Notes: generated by a model not told the origin, from the sequence alone. Positions 25,137-34,255 are shown, numbered from the stretch's first letter. The stretch: DNA of 64,000 nt from JALZCH01 sp036400075 (GCA_036400075.1 DASWLV010000002.1:1-64000), one strand, 5' to 3'. Made by a program: numbers and translations.

Positions 25137-26279
25137 ATGCAGCACGAATTCGACAACACATTTGAATCTCTTTTGCGCCGCGTCGCGTTGCGAAAAGCGG
25201 GCGAAGTGTTGCCGGAAAACGCCGCGCATTTAGACGCCGATTCGGTTTCCGCTTTCGCGGAAAATGCTCTGCCCGACACGACGCGCGCCCGTTTCACCGC
25301 GCATCTGGCGGATTGTTCGGATTGTCGCCAAATTCTTGTTAATTTTGCCTCGATTCAGGAAGCGGAAGAATCCGAAACCGTAGAGACAAAAGCGCTTTCT
25401 CCTGTGCAGCCAACCTGGAGCGAACGATTTACGCGCTGGTTTGCGCTCCCGAATTTGGGTTACGCGGCTGCGGCTTTGACAGTTTTATTTGTCGGTGTTT
25501 TCGCTTTTGTCGCGCTGCAATCTCGGCAGGAAAAGCAAGCTCCGCAGGTCGCGCAAATCGAAATCGAAGACGAAGTAAAAGCCGAACAAAAAAGACGGCG
25601 CGAACGAACGCCGCCCGTACAACCGGAGCCAACCGTTGAAAGCACGCCGGAAGTTTTACAGGATGTAGCGACGAATTTCACCGAATCGGAAAACGCGAAT
25701 GTGGCTGAAAACACAAATCAAAATGCCGAACAATCGCCGAACCAAGGTTTGCCGCCTTCAGTGAGGGCGACGCGCGGTCAACAATCAAACTCCGGCGAAA
25801 TCGCGAGAAAAGAACCGGGAGTTGTAAAAGAATCAACTCGTTCGACGAGCGTTTCAAACGCCAACGCAGCCGGAACTGCTGTCTCCGCATCTCCCGCGCC
25901 GACGCCGACCGCTGCTAAATCTTCTCCTGAGAAAGCGGTCACGCTTGCCATCGCGCCGCCAAACAGCTCCGACGCGCAGAAAAAGCCAGCCGATCAAGGA
26001 CAGGAAACTGCCGAATCGCTTAATCTTAGAAAGCAGACAAATCCGGCTGGTTCAGAACTCAAAAAGCCAATCGCGGCGCGCACCATTGGAAACAGAACTT
26101 TTCAAAATCTCGACGGCGTTTGGCGCGACAACGCTTACAGCGGGCAAACAACCGTTATGGTTACGCGCGGTTCGGACGAATATAAAAAACTCGACGGCGG
26201 TTTGCGTTCTATCGCTGATAGTTTTAGAGGCGAAACCGTAATCATCGTCTGGCAGGGAAAAGCCTATCGAATCCGCTAA
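25137..26279 (+). CDS. membrane anti-sigma factor with zinc-finger domain
   Basis: A 380-residue single-pass protein. Residues 28-65 hold a putative zinc-finger anti-sigma motif with HLADCSDC (H-x3-C-x2-C) preceded by a further His. One membrane helix is at about 107-127 (GYAAAALTVLFVGVFAFVAL). The outside part begins with a Pro/Glu/Lys segment, then about 150 residues rich in Ala, Asn, Ser and Pro, and ends in a small conserved-looking domain (about 315-380, TIGNRTFQNLDGVWRDNAY...). It should hold the upstream sigma factor until an envelope signal is received. A terminator follows at 26296-26350. Confidence 0.87.
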   Translation: MQHEFDNTFESLLRRVALRKAGEVLPENAAHLDADSVSAFAENALPDTTRARFTAHLADCSDCRQILVNFASIQEAEESETVETKALSPVQPTWSERFTRWFALPNLGYAAAALTVLFVGVFAFVALQSRQEKQAPQVAQIEIEDEVKAEQKRRRERTPPVQPEPTVESTPEVLQDVATNFTESENANVAENTNQNAEQSPNQGLPPSVRATRGQQSNSGEIARKEPGVVKESTRSTSVSNANAAGTAVSASPAPTPTAAKSSPEKAVTLAIAPPNSSDAQKKPADQGQETAESLNLRKQTNPAGSELKKPIAARTIGNRTFQNLDGVWRDNAYSGQTTVMVTRGSDEYKKLDGGLRSIADSFRGETVIIVWQGKAYRIR

Positions 26280-26295
26280 TTTTTAAAGCTCGAAC

Positions 26296-26350
26296 AAAGA
26301 AAAACGGGGTAAACTGAATCAAACAGATTCGGGTTATCCCGTTTTTCTTT
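26296..26350 (+). terminator. terminator after anti-sigma gene
   Basis: AAAGAAAAACGGGGTAA (26296-26312) pairs with TTATCCCGTTTTTCTTT (26334-26350) with one G-T pair. An inner GAATC/GATTC stem closes the loop and the T-rich tail follows. It ends nine bases before the PQQ protein start, so it may attenuate rather than fully stop transcription. Confidence 0.88.
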
Positions 26351-26358
26351 TTAAGTTT

Positions 26359-28260
26359 ATGAAATCAATCGTCGTTGTGTCGTTTTTACTTGTTTTTTTA
26401 TTCGTTTCAAACGCCTTTGCCAACTGGGACGCGAGGCTCGACGGGCGCGTCCGGTTTTATCAAACCACGGATTTCGGCGTTTTAATCGCCGCGACCGAAC
26501 GCTCGTTGTACGCGCTCGACGGTCAAACCGGCGAAACAATCTGGCGTAAAAACGTTGGGAATATCAATGAAACTGCGATCACGCCCGTTCCGGGAACGGA
26601 TTTAATTTTGCTCTCGCTCGACCAGGGCAAAAAATCGCGCGTCGCCGCGCTTGATTTATTGTCGGGCGCGAGCGTTTGGACGAGCGATAAAGTCAAAGGC
26701 GATGTGATGCAGCTCGCGGTCGAACCCGGTCAAAATCTGCTTTGCGCCGTTTTAATTAAAAATCCGCGCGGCAGCGCCGGAGAAATTCTTAAACGCGAGC
26801 CGGAAATTACGGTTTTCGATTTGCAAAACGGCGATTTACTCTGGAAAAGAGATTTGGGCGGCGAAATCGAAATGATGCCCGTTTCATTTGGCGAGTCAGG
26901 CGAAACCGATTTTACGCTCGACAATTATCGCGCGCCGATGATTTTGGACGAGCGCGTTTTTCTGTTTTACGAAGGTGCGACTTCTTTTGAAGCGCGCACC
27001 GGGCGCGAACGCGAGCGCGAAGAATTTGACGTAAATGTTGACGGTTTAGCGCTGACCGAAGCCGATCCGACGTTTGATGACGAATTTATTTATACTTCCG
27101 GGCGCGGAAAGATTCGCGCCGTGCGCCGCTCAAACGGCGAAGTCGAATGGGAAGCAAAAGATTTGGGCGTAGCGCCCGAAATGTTTCTCGTCGGCGATGT
27201 TTTGTACGTTCGCACGGGCGGGCAGTTTACCCGAATCAAAGATGGCGAAATCGTTTCCAAAGGCTCAAACGGCGTCTCGGCGCTCGACCGCAAAACCGGC
27301 AAGACTCTGTGGCGCTACAAGGGCGCTGACAAAGGTTTGACGAATTTTGTCTTTTCAGACGCAAACACGATTTTGTTTGCGGACAAAGATGATTTGACGG
27401 CGATTGACGCAAAAAACGGTAAACGAATTGGAAAATTTGAACACAACATTAAAGACGCGCAGTTTCTGTTAATTAATGAACCCGGACAAATAATTGTCGG
27501 CGGCAGAGAGGAAATTGCGGCTTTTGATTCATCAGTCGAAATTTCAAATTGGGGCGGACGCAGTTCAAAAAAGATGGATAATTTTGTTTTGTGGCGTCAA
27601 AAATACGAAGCTCCCGGACGCTCCTTTTTGTCGCGCGTCGGTTCAATCACACTTCGAGCGACCGCGCTTTATTTTCGTTACGGCGGATGGATTAATTTCG
27701 GTTTTAACGCGGTTCGCGGCGCAAATTTGGCGCGTTCGGTTTTGGGATTGCGCTGGTCGGGCGTCAGATCACGAATCGGCAATTTCGATTTAACCAGTCT
27801 GGCGACAAACGCCGCGCGCAATTACGTTTCCGACCGAATTCGGACTTACGGAATCGCGTCCAGAATCGGAAATTTGAATTCAATCCGTAATTCAACCGGC
27901 GAAATTGTTGTGCCAAATTATCCGCGCCCGACAGTAAGGCTTTCAGCACCTTCGCGCGAAGATATTCAGGAAAGACTGCTCGACCGTTTAGACCCAGCAA
28001 ATCTCGCCAATCGGCTCGCCGATTATCTTTCGCGGCGAAAACGTCTCACCGAATTGCGCGGAAATTTTATGTATTTTTATACCGAACTGCCGGAGGGCGG
28101 AAAGGGGCTGGTCGGAGTTAACATAACGAACGGAAATCCGCAGCGGCAAATTCGTTTAAATGAACCGGACGCGCGTTTTATTACGGACGAAGTCGCCGGA
28201 CTGCTTTATTCGGCAAACGGAAATCGTTTGACCGCGTACAATTTGCTAACGACGAGATAA
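26359..28260 (+). CDS. exported PQQ-like beta-propeller protein
   Basis: A 633-residue secreted protein. A signal peptide (cleaved near SNAFA) leads into a beta-propeller of PQQ-type blades at about 30-390. Blade cores include LYALDGQTGETIW, VAALDLLSGASVW, ITVFDLQNGDLLW, VSALDRKTGKTLW and LTAIDAKNGKRIG. The last 230 residues are Arg/Asn-rich with repeated GNFDLTS/RIGNLNS strands and no family I recognise, then a last strand pair (LLYSANGNRLTAYN). It may form part of an envelope complex or sense the cell surface. Position after the sigma/anti-sigma pair suggests, but does not prove, membership of that regulon. Confidence 0.82.
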   Translation: MKSIVVVSFLLVFLFVSNAFANWDARLDGRVRFYQTTDFGVLIAATERSLYALDGQTGETIWRKNVGNINETAITPVPGTDLILLSLDQGKKSRVAALDLLSGASVWTSDKVKGDVMQLAVEPGQNLLCAVLIKNPRGSAGEILKREPEITVFDLQNGDLLWKRDLGGEIEMMPVSFGESGETDFTLDNYRAPMILDERVFLFYEGATSFEARTGREREREEFDVNVDGLALTEADPTFDDEFIYTSGRGKIRAVRRSNGEVEWEAKDLGVAPEMFLVGDVLYVRTGGQFTRIKDGEIVSKGSNGVSALDRKTGKTLWRYKGADKGLTNFVFSDANTILFADKDDLTAIDAKNGKRIGKFEHNIKDAQFLLINEPGQIIVGGREEIAAFDSSVEISNWGGRSSKKMDNFVLWRQKYEAPGRSFLSRVGSITLRATALYFRYGGWINFGFNAVRGANLARSVLGLRWSGVRSRIGNFDLTSLATNAARNYVSDRIRTYGIASRIGNLNSIRNSTGEIVVPNYPRPTVRLSAPSREDIQERLLDRLDPANLANRLADYLSRRKRLTELRGNFMYFYTELPEGGKGLVGVNITNGNPQRQIRLNEPDARFITDEVAGLLYSANGNRLTAYNLLTTR

Positions 28261-28281
28261 AAAAACTTTTGCCAAATTTAG

Positions 28282-28317
28282 GGCTTTGCGCGAAAATAAC
28301 GGCGCAAAGCCTTTTTT
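28282..28317 (+). terminator. terminator after PQQ-propeller gene
   Basis: GGCTTTGCGC (28282-28291) pairs perfectly with GCGCAAAGCC (28302-28311) across a ten-base loop, followed by six T residues. Confidence 0.93.
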
Positions 28318-28343
28318 GTTGTAAACACTTTGGAGTTTAATTA

Positions 28344-29717
28344 ATGAAAACTTTATTCGCCGCTTTTTGTTTGTCGTTTCTAATCGCTCCCGTCGCTTTT
28401 TCGCAAAAACAAGCGAAACCGAATTCGGAAATTCAGAAAATTGTCGCCGAAATCAACGCGAAAAACGTCGAAAACACGATTCGCAAACTGGTTTCGTTCG
28501 GCACGCGCAACACGCTTTCCGAACAGGATAATCCGACGCGCGGAATCGGCGCGGCGCGCGATTATTTGTTTGCCGAGTTTCAGAAAATCAGTCAGGATTG
28601 CGGAAATTGTTTGACGGTCGAAAAACAAACCTTTTTGCAGCCGAAAGCCAATCGCGTTCCCGAACCGACGAATTTAACAAACGTCGTCGCAACTCTGCGC
28701 GGCACGACCGACCCGGAACGAATTTATGTGGTTTCCGGGCATTACGATTCGATGTGTACTTCGCCGACCGACGCCAAATGCGACGCGCCCGGCGCGAACG
28801 ATGACGCTTCCGGCACTGCTGCCGTTGTTGAAATGGCGCGTGTAATGAGCAAGCGAAAATTCGACGCGACAATCATTTTTATGGCGGTTCCGGGCGAAGA
28901 ACAAGGGCTTTTGGGCGCGGCTTATTTCGCCGAGCAAGCCAAACAAAAGGGAATGAACATCGAAGCGATGTTTACGAACGACATTATCGGCGGCGTGACG
29001 AGCTACAAAAATTCTCCGACGCGCCAAACCGTGCGCGTCTTCGCCGAAGGCGTTCCGACGAACGAGACCGAACAGGAAGCCAATACGCGGCGCAGCGTCG
29101 GCGGCGAAAACGATTCGGCTTCGCGCCAATTGGGAAGGTTTATCAAAGAAATCGGCGATGTTTATTCGCCGCGTTTTCGCGTCAACGTAATTTATCGCCG
29201 TGACCGTTACGGGCGCGGCGGCGATCACATTCCGTTTCTCGAACGCGGTTTCGCCGCCGTTCGTTTTACCGAGCCGAACGAAGATTACACGCATCAACAT
29301 CAAAACGTCCGCACTGAAAACGGCGTGTTTTATGGCGACACGCCCGAATTTGTTGATTTCGGTTATGTCGCCAATGTCGCTCGCGTCAATGCCGCGAGTC
29401 TTGCCGCCCTCGCGCTCGCTCCGGCAAAACCGAAAAACGTCGGAATTGTCACCGGGCGTTTGACGAACGACACCGATTTAAAATGGGACGCGAACAAAGA
29501 CGCGGATTTGGCGGGTTATGAAATCGTCTGGCGCGAAACGAATCAGCCGTTTTGGACAAATTCACAATCTGTCGGCAACGTCACAAACTTCACTATGAAA
29601 GAAATGTCAAAAGATAATTACTTTTTCGGCGTCCGCGCGGTTGATAATGCCGGAAACAAAAGCCCGGTCGTGTTTCCGCGTCCGGCGGCGCAGCCGCGCC
29701 CGAATACGAGCAGGTGA
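28344..29717 (+). CDS. secreted M28 zinc peptidase with C-terminal FN3-like domain
   Basis: A 457-residue exported aminopeptidase. A signal peptide (MKTLFAAFCLSFLIAPVAFS) precedes the M28 catalytic domain (about 40-355). Zinc and catalytic motifs are VVSGHYDSM, GANDDASGTAAV, VPGEEQGLLGAAYF, TNDIIGG and GGDHIPFL. An FN3-like domain covers about 365-445 (LKWDANKDADLAGYEIVWRE...FFGVRAVDNAGNKSP), probably for substrate or surface binding. Unlike the M28 enzyme at 12.4 kb it has no PA insertion. It overlaps or abuts the small membrane protein gene that follows. Confidence 0.93.
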   Translation: MKTLFAAFCLSFLIAPVAFSQKQAKPNSEIQKIVAEINAKNVENTIRKLVSFGTRNTLSEQDNPTRGIGAARDYLFAEFQKISQDCGNCLTVEKQTFLQPKANRVPEPTNLTNVVATLRGTTDPERIYVVSGHYDSMCTSPTDAKCDAPGANDDASGTAAVVEMARVMSKRKFDATIIFMAVPGEEQGLLGAAYFAEQAKQKGMNIEAMFTNDIIGGVTSYKNSPTRQTVRVFAEGVPTNETEQEANTRRSVGGENDSASRQLGRFIKEIGDVYSPRFRVNVIYRRDRYGRGGDHIPFLERGFAAVRFTEPNEDYTHQHQNVRTENGVFYGDTPEFVDFGYVANVARVNAASLAALALAPAKPKNVGIVTGRLTNDTDLKWDANKDADLAGYEIVWRETNQPFWTNSQSVGNVTNFTMKEMSKDNYFFGVRAVDNAGNKSPVVFPRPAAQPRPNTSR

Positions 29718-29719
29718 AA

Positions 29720-30019
29720 ATGTGGTTTGAGATTGCAATCGTCGCCGTTCTTTTGCTCATCGGGCAAATTCTCTTCGGACATTTTGAAGAGATGACGCCG
29801 CGCTGGCGAATATTAGTCAAACAAGCGCTCGGAATCGTCATTTACACTTCAATCGCGTATTTTTTCGGGAGATTCTGGTTTTACGTTTCTCTCTCGGCGA
29901 CGCTCGTTCCGCTCGTTATCATTCATTTCTGGTGGCTGCCGAAACACGGAATCAACGGTTGGACGGGCGAGCCGCGCGATAAATATTACGAAATGCGCGG
30001 TTGGAAAAAGCAGTTATGA
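29720..30019 (+). CDS. small multi-pass membrane protein
   Basis: About 99 residues with three hydrophobic segments (WFEIAIVAVLLLIGQILFG, ILVKQALGIVIYTSIAYFFG, FYVSLSATLVPLVIIHFWWL) and a polar C-terminus (NGWTGEPRDKYYEMRGWKKQ). ATG 29720 has AGGTGAAA just upstream; a GTG at 29714 overlapping the peptidase stop is the alternative. Coupling to the M28 peptidase gene is likely. The function is unknown. Confidence 0.75.
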   Translation: MWFEIAIVAVLLLIGQILFGHFEEMTPRWRILVKQALGIVIYTSIAYFFGRFWFYVSLSATLVPLVIIHFWWLPKHGINGWTGEPRDKYYEMRGWKKQL

Positions 30020-30029
30020 ATTGTTTGCT

Positions 30030-30106
30030 ATCGTGAATAGAAAAAAGCAGTTGAATTTTAATCCAATTTCGATTTTAAAATTCAACTGCTTTTTTCTATT
30101 CACGAT
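30030..30106. terminator. 31-bp perfect bidirectional hairpin
   Basis: 30030-30060 and 30076-30106 are exact 31-bp reverse complements around a 15-base loop. The stem includes AAAAAAGCAG/CTGCTTTTTT. It separates two convergent genes (stop at 30019 plus, stop at 30114 minus) and should terminate both. The arms are much longer than a terminator needs, in keeping with the other long palindromes of this window. Confidence 0.88.
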
Positions 30107-30113
30107 TTGCGAT

Positions 30114-31172
30114 TTACTTCTTATTTTCGGATTCGGCGAAATAGCCTTGTCGGTGTGTTAATTTAACCCGTTGTTTTTCGAGAACGGGATTGGCGACCTG
30201 AATCTCGATTCGGCGATATGAGCCGTCTTTTTTCGAGTTTGACGGTTCGTAGGCGATCAGATATTGCGAGCGCAGCTCGTTTTGAATTTGGTCGAAAGCG
30301 CGCTGCAAATCCGTTTCGTCGCGCGGGAAAAAGGCGCGCCCGCCGGTTTTGTCGGCGATCTGGCGCAAAGTATTTTGATTGACGCCCTGCATATAATCGT
30401 CGCCGATACCAATTGAATAAACCACCGAATCAACTTTCAAAGCCATTTCAACGGCTTGTTCAAGGCGCTTGCTGCTGTTATTGTCATGTCCGTCGGAAAG
30501 CAAAATGATGGCGCGGCGCGTTTCGTTTTTGGTTTCGCGCATCACTTCGTCCGCCGTTACCCATATCGCATTCCAAACGGCAGTTGATTGCGCGGCGCGC
30601 TGCCCGGTGTTTTTGCCGCCGGCGGGACTGCCGAAGGTTACGCCGCCGCCCGCGTAATTAACCGGCGGCAAAAATTCGACTTTCTCGACTGCGCGCCGAA
30701 TGCGCGAGAGATTATTTGTAAAACCTTGTTCGAGCGTGGTTTCGCCGGTAAACGTCAAAATCGCCACTTCATCTTTTCCCGGTCTGACGACATCTTCGAG
30801 AAACGCCGCAGCAGCGGCTTTTTCGTCCGGCAAAGTGCGCTCCTGCGAAACGCTCGTATCAATCAAAATCGCCAGGCTGAGCGGCAAATCAACTTGTCTT
30901 TGAAAAGTAAAAATCTGCTGCTGTTTGCCGTCTTCAAAAATGCGGATGTCGTCTTTGGCTAAATTCGTTAGAAAACGGCGGTCTTTGTCGGCGGCGGTGA
31001 AGAGAATATTGACCAAATCGGCTTCCACTCGCAGCGGCTCGTCGTCTTCAATCGCAGGCTCTTCCGCAGGGGGCGGAGTTGGAGTCGGAGACGGCTTGGT
31101 TTGCTGTGCAAAAACCGAAGTTGTCGAAAACAAACCAACCAGCAGGAATAAAAAGATTTTGTTCAAGCGCAT
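30114..31172 (-). CDS. secreted VWA-domain protein (VWFA-related Acidobacterial type)
   Basis: A 352-residue exported protein with signal peptide (MRLNKIFLFLLVGLFSTTSVFAQ) and a Pro-rich linker. A short beta region (FLTNLAKDDIRIFEDGKQQQI) precedes a von Willebrand A domain (about 95-300). The MIDAS motif DTSVS is intact (LAILIDTSVSQ), and the second loop is LLSDGHDNNSS. This arrangement matches the family of secreted VWA proteins expanded in Acidobacteriota, whose role is unknown. A paralogue follows upstream at 31262-32242, separated by a palindrome. Confidence 0.9.
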   Translation of the reverse strand: MRLNKIFLFLLVGLFSTTSVFAQQTKPSPTPTPPPAEEPAIEDDEPLRVEADLVNILFTAADKDRRFLTNLAKDDIRIFEDGKQQQIFTFQRQVDLPLSLAILIDTSVSQERTLPDEKAAAAAFLEDVVRPGKDEVAILTFTGETTLEQGFTNNLSRIRRAVEKVEFLPPVNYAGGGVTFGSPAGGKNTGQRAAQSTAVWNAIWVTADEVMRETKNETRRAIILLSDGHDNNSSKRLEQAVEMALKVDSVVYSIGIGDDYMQGVNQNTLRQIADKTGGRAFFPRDETDLQRAFDQIQNELRSQYLIAYEPSNSKKDGSYRRIEIQVANPVLEKQRVKLTHRQGYFAESENKK

Positions 31173-31183
31173 TATTTGAAACG

Positions 31184-31258
31184 ATGAATATAGGAACGCT
31201 GAATGCTGAATTAAAAACTAATTGCTTTTCGTTCAGCATTCAGCGTTCCTATATTCAT
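31184..31258. repeat. 27-bp perfect palindrome with heptamer words (GCTGAAT)
   Basis: 31184-31210 and 31232-31258 are exact 27-bp reverse complements with a 21-base loop. The inner arm contains two 7-mers, CGCTGAA and TGCTGAA. It lies between the two VWA genes, ending three bases before the second gene's stop codon. Confidence 0.92.
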
Positions 31259-31261
31259 ACT

Positions 31262-32242
31262 TTACCTGATTCGGTCACGGACGGCGCGATAGCCCGTCTT
31301 AGTGCGAACTTTGTAATCACCGGCTTTTCCGCCGAGCTTGACTTCGACTTTGCGAAGCGCGCCGTCGTAGTTCTGATTTTCCGGTTTATACGTAATGATG
31401 TACTGCGTTTGCAGCTCTTTTGAAATTGCGCCGAAAGCCTTTTCGAGCGCGAGCATATCGCCGGTGTAAAACGCCTGTCCGCCGGTTTCCGACGATAAAC
31501 GATCAAGCTCTTTATCGCCGCTGTCTTTAACCGTTCCGGCTTCGACGCCGGGCACGGTTCCCAAAAAACCGGCTTTCGTCGAAATCGCAAAAATCGTCGT
31601 TTCCGTTCGCTGTGCAATATCAATCGCGTCCGCCAGATCGGCACGGCTGAAAGTGTCTTCGCCGTCTGTGATGACGACTAAAACGCGGCGACCTTTGGCG
31701 TCGCGCAGCTTTTCGTCGCAAAATTGCCAGATAGCATCGTAAAGCGCGGTTTGATTGCCCGTTTCTTTGACCTTTTCAACCGCTCTGTCGAGCAAATCGA
31801 GCTTGTCTGTAAAATCCTGCCGCAATTTAATTTCGTGGTCAAAAGTGAGAAAGGCGGCTTTGTCTTTGCGAAGTCTGGTGACGGTAAAAATAAAATTACG
31901 CGCCGCTTCTTTTGAAAACTTCATTTTCCCGGCGGTCGAAGGCGAGGTGTCCATCAAAACGCCGACCCAAACCGGCGGATTGTCGCGTTCGTCGCTAAAA
32001 AACGTAATTTCCTGCTGTCTGCCGTTTTCAAGAATTTGAAAATCGTTTTTGGTTAAGCCCTGAACCGGCTTTTTCTTTTTGTCCAAAACCGTAATCGGAA
32101 GCCGCACCTCGAAAACATCGGGAGCGGCAATAATATCCGAATCTCTACGAGCTGGCGGCGTTGGAGTCGGTTGCGGATTTTGGGCAAACGCCGGACCGCT
32201 CAAAATAAAAATCAAAGAAAAAAGACCGAATAACTTTTTCAT
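31262..32242 (-). CDS. secreted VWA-domain protein, paralogue
   Basis: From ATG 32242 it is 326 residues with signal peptide MKKLFGLFSLIFILSGPAFAQ. The layout matches the neighbour: Pro/Thr linker, a FQILENGRQQEITFF strand region, then a VWA domain with MIDAS DTSPS (GVLMDTSPS), VITDGEDTFS, and the shared YIITYKPENQNYDGALRKVEVKL end. The two are tandem duplicates that have diverged. The frame remains open 71 codons further upstream, but the signal peptide fixes the start. They are presumably binding or adhesion proteins of the envelope. Confidence 0.9.
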   Translation of the reverse strand: MKKLFGLFSLIFILSGPAFAQNPQPTPTPPARRDSDIIAAPDVFEVRLPITVLDKKKKPVQGLTKNDFQILENGRQQEITFFSDERDNPPVWVGVLMDTSPSTAGKMKFSKEAARNFIFTVTRLRKDKAAFLTFDHEIKLRQDFTDKLDLLDRAVEKVKETGNQTALYDAIWQFCDEKLRDAKGRRVLVVITDGEDTFSRADLADAIDIAQRTETTIFAISTKAGFLGTVPGVEAGTVKDSGDKELDRLSSETGGQAFYTGDMLALEKAFGAISKELQTQYIITYKPENQNYDGALRKVEVKLGGKAGDYKVRTKTGYRAVRDRIR

Positions 32243-32387
32243 AAATGCTTTTGGAATAAATTCTGCGCTCGACGCGAGCGCGCAACTGGAATTGACGCGA
32301 TTAGGATGCGCTGAAAACCTCTGTTTGTTGCCAAAATCGGCAATCGAACAAAAGAGAAGTATAACGAAGTTTCCCGGAAGATGAAAT

Positions 32388-33347
32388 TTAATCGAAAGAT
32401 TGCAGGAAATTTTCAAGCTCCGGCGGCAAAACGGCTTGAAAACCGAGCCATTCATTTGTCGTCGGATGGCGAAAACCGAGCCGTTCGGCGTGAAGAAAAA
32501 AGCGATGCAGGCGTTCGATTTCCTTTCTGATTTTCAGATCGGGCACGGTTTTGTCGCGACCGGCGTTGTAAAGCTCATCGCCGACTACCGGGTGTTTCAC
32601 GAAAGCGAGATGCACGCGAATCTGATGCGTGCGCCCGGTTTTGATTTCGACGTTAAGGAGCGTAAAACGCTCGAATCTTTCTCTGACTTTCCATAGCGTC
32701 AAGGCGTTTCTGCCGTGTTTTTGCACCGACATTCGCAAACGATGATTGCGGTCGCGGGCAATGGGGGCGTCAATTTTCCCCGAATTTTCCTGCATTTCGC
32801 CGTGTACGAGAGCAACGTAAGATTTGAAAACCTCGCGCGCGCGAAATTGATCGGAAAGCTTTTCGTGAGCCGTTGGCGTTTTTGCCGCCACAATCAACCC
32901 GGAGGTGTCTTTATCGAGCCGATGCACGATTCCGACGCGGTTGTTTGTATTTTCAACTTCAAACTTAAAGTGATAAGCAATCGCATTTGCCAGCGTTCCT
33001 GATGAAATTCCCGCGCCGGGATGAACGACCATTCCGGCTGGCTTGTTGATAACAGCGATTTCTTCGTCTTCAAAAACTATGTCGAGCGGAATGTTTTCCG
33101 CTGTAAAGCTCTCAGCTTCGAGTGCGATTAGCTCGGCTTCGATTTCATCCGCCGTTCTGACTTTGTAGGAAGATTTCGCGGTTTTGCCGTTGACCAAAAC
33201 ATCGCCGTCATTAATCAACTGCTGCAAGCGCGAACGACTCCAACCTTCGATTTTCTCAGCCAAAAAGGCGTCGAGGCGTTTATTCGCGTTAGCAGCTTCA
33301 ACGGTAAAAGTTTGAATTTCGTTTTCGGCTAAATTTTCGTTTTGCAA
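32388..33347 (-). CDS. rluD: RluD-family 23S rRNA pseudouridine synthase
   Basis: A 319-residue enzyme that converts uridines of 23S rRNA to pseudouridine. An N-terminal S4 RNA-binding domain (about 18-80, RLDAFLAEKIEGWSRSRLQQLINDGDVLVNG) precedes the RluA-type catalytic domain with HRLDKDTSGL (about 143, catalytic Asp), KPAGMVVHPG, and KTGRTHQIRVHL (about 237). RluD modifies helix 69; RluC or RluA specificity cannot be excluded from motifs alone. It ends the ileS-lspA-lgt run, separated by a 26-bp palindrome. Confidence 0.9.
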   Translation of the reverse strand: MQNENLAENEIQTFTVEAANANKRLDAFLAEKIEGWSRSRLQQLINDGDVLVNGKTAKSSYKVRTADEIEAELIALEAESFTAENIPLDIVFEDEEIAVINKPAGMVVHPGAGISSGTLANAIAYHFKFEVENTNNRVGIVHRLDKDTSGLIVAAKTPTAHEKLSDQFRAREVFKSYVALVHGEMQENSGKIDAPIARDRNHRLRMSVQKHGRNALTLWKVRERFERFTLLNVEIKTGRTHQIRVHLAFVKHPVVGDELYNAGRDKTVPDLKIRKEIERLHRFFLHAERLGFRHPTTNEWLGFQAVLPPELENFLQSFD

Positions 33348-33358
33348 ACTAGAAATGA

Positions 33359-33425
33359 AACGCAGAGAGGCGGAGACGCAGAGATTTTTAATTTATTTTT
33401 CTCTGCGTCTCCGCCTCTCTGCGTT
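33359..33425. repeat. 26-bp perfect palindrome, AACGCAGAG word
   Basis: 33359-33384 and 33400-33425 are exact 26-bp reverse complements around a 15-base T/A-rich loop. The arm is made of 8-bp words (ACGCAGAG, AGGCGGAG, ACGCAGAG). It begins 12 bases upstream of the rluD start and ends five bases before the lgt stop. A degenerate copy lies at 1756-1845. Confidence 0.93.
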
Positions 33426-33430
33426 GAATT

Positions 33431-34252
33431 TTATGTGGCGGTTTGAGCGGCTTTAAATTTTCTGAGCCGCAAAATTAAGAAAATAAACGCGCCAATAGCA
33501 ACCAACAAACTGATAATTTGAGAAGTCGAAAGTCCCGTTAAGCTCGACATTCCGAAAAGATCGCCTCGCGGATCGCCCCGGAAAAACTCAATCGTAAAAC
33601 GAATTAACGGGTAGAAAATCATATAAGTGATGAGAATTTGCCCGTCAAATTTCTTGCGGCGATGGAGAAAATAAAGAACGGCGAAAACCGCAATCATTGC
33701 AAACGATTCGTAAAGTTGTGTCGGATGCAGATAAAGCGGATTGCCCATTGCATCTTCATACGGAACTCCGGTGTTTGCGTGCCCGGCTTCGCCGAAATGC
33801 ACGCCGAAAATCGAATGGGTTTCCTTTCCGTAACAGCACCCGGCGGCAAAACAGCCCTGCCGCCCGATTGCCTGTCCGAGCGCGAGTCCCGGCACAAGCG
33901 CATCGGTCACTTTCCAAAACGGCAGCTTGTAGCGACGAATTAAAAGCCAAGCTGCCACCAGACCGCCTAGAAAACCACCGTAATAAACTCCGCCCGAACG
34001 CAGGAAGTCAAGCGAGAAAAATCTGCCGGGATTCGCGCGATATTCTTCATCAACTACAAACAACAGAAGCTTTGAGCCGAGCAGCCCGGCAATCAAAATC
34101 CACAAGCCCAAATCGTAAATTCTTTCAGGCGGCAAACCATCATGTTTTCCGAGCCGCGCGGCGGCAAAAAGCCCCACCAGCAGCGCCACCGCCAGCATAA
34201 TGCCGTAAGTGTGAATCGGAAAATCGCCGATGCGGAATAATTCTGGATACAT
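33431..34252 (-). CDS. lgt: prolipoprotein diacylglyceryl transferase
   Basis: Lgt attaches diacylglycerol to the lipobox cysteine of prolipoproteins at the inner membrane, the first step of lipoprotein maturation. The 273-residue protein has about seven membrane helices and the signatures YGIMLAVALLVG (His/Tyr region at the N-terminus), GLVAAWLLIRRY, GQAIGRQGCFAAGCCYG (essential Arg/Gly region, about 130) and HPTQLYES. It lies directly after lspA, so two lipoprotein-processing steps are encoded together. Several lipoproteins are encoded elsewhere in the window. Confidence 0.96.
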   Translation of the reverse strand: MYPELFRIGDFPIHTYGIMLAVALLVGLFAAARLGKHDGLPPERIYDLGLWILIAGLLGSKLLLFVVDEEYRANPGRFFSLDFLRSGGVYYGGFLGGLVAAWLLIRRYKLPFWKVTDALVPGLALGQAIGRQGCFAAGCCYGKETHSIFGVHFGEAGHANTGVPYEDAMGNPLYLHPTQLYESFAMIAVFAVLYFLHRRKKFDGQILITYMIFYPLIRFTIEFFRGDPRGDLFGMSSLTGLSTSQIISLLVAIGAFIFLILRLRKFKAAQTAT

Positions 34253-34255
34253 ATT

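Noticed and set aside
32243..32455. N-terminal extension of the second VWA protein
   Set aside because: The signal peptide begins at ATG 32242; the upstream residues have no coding character.
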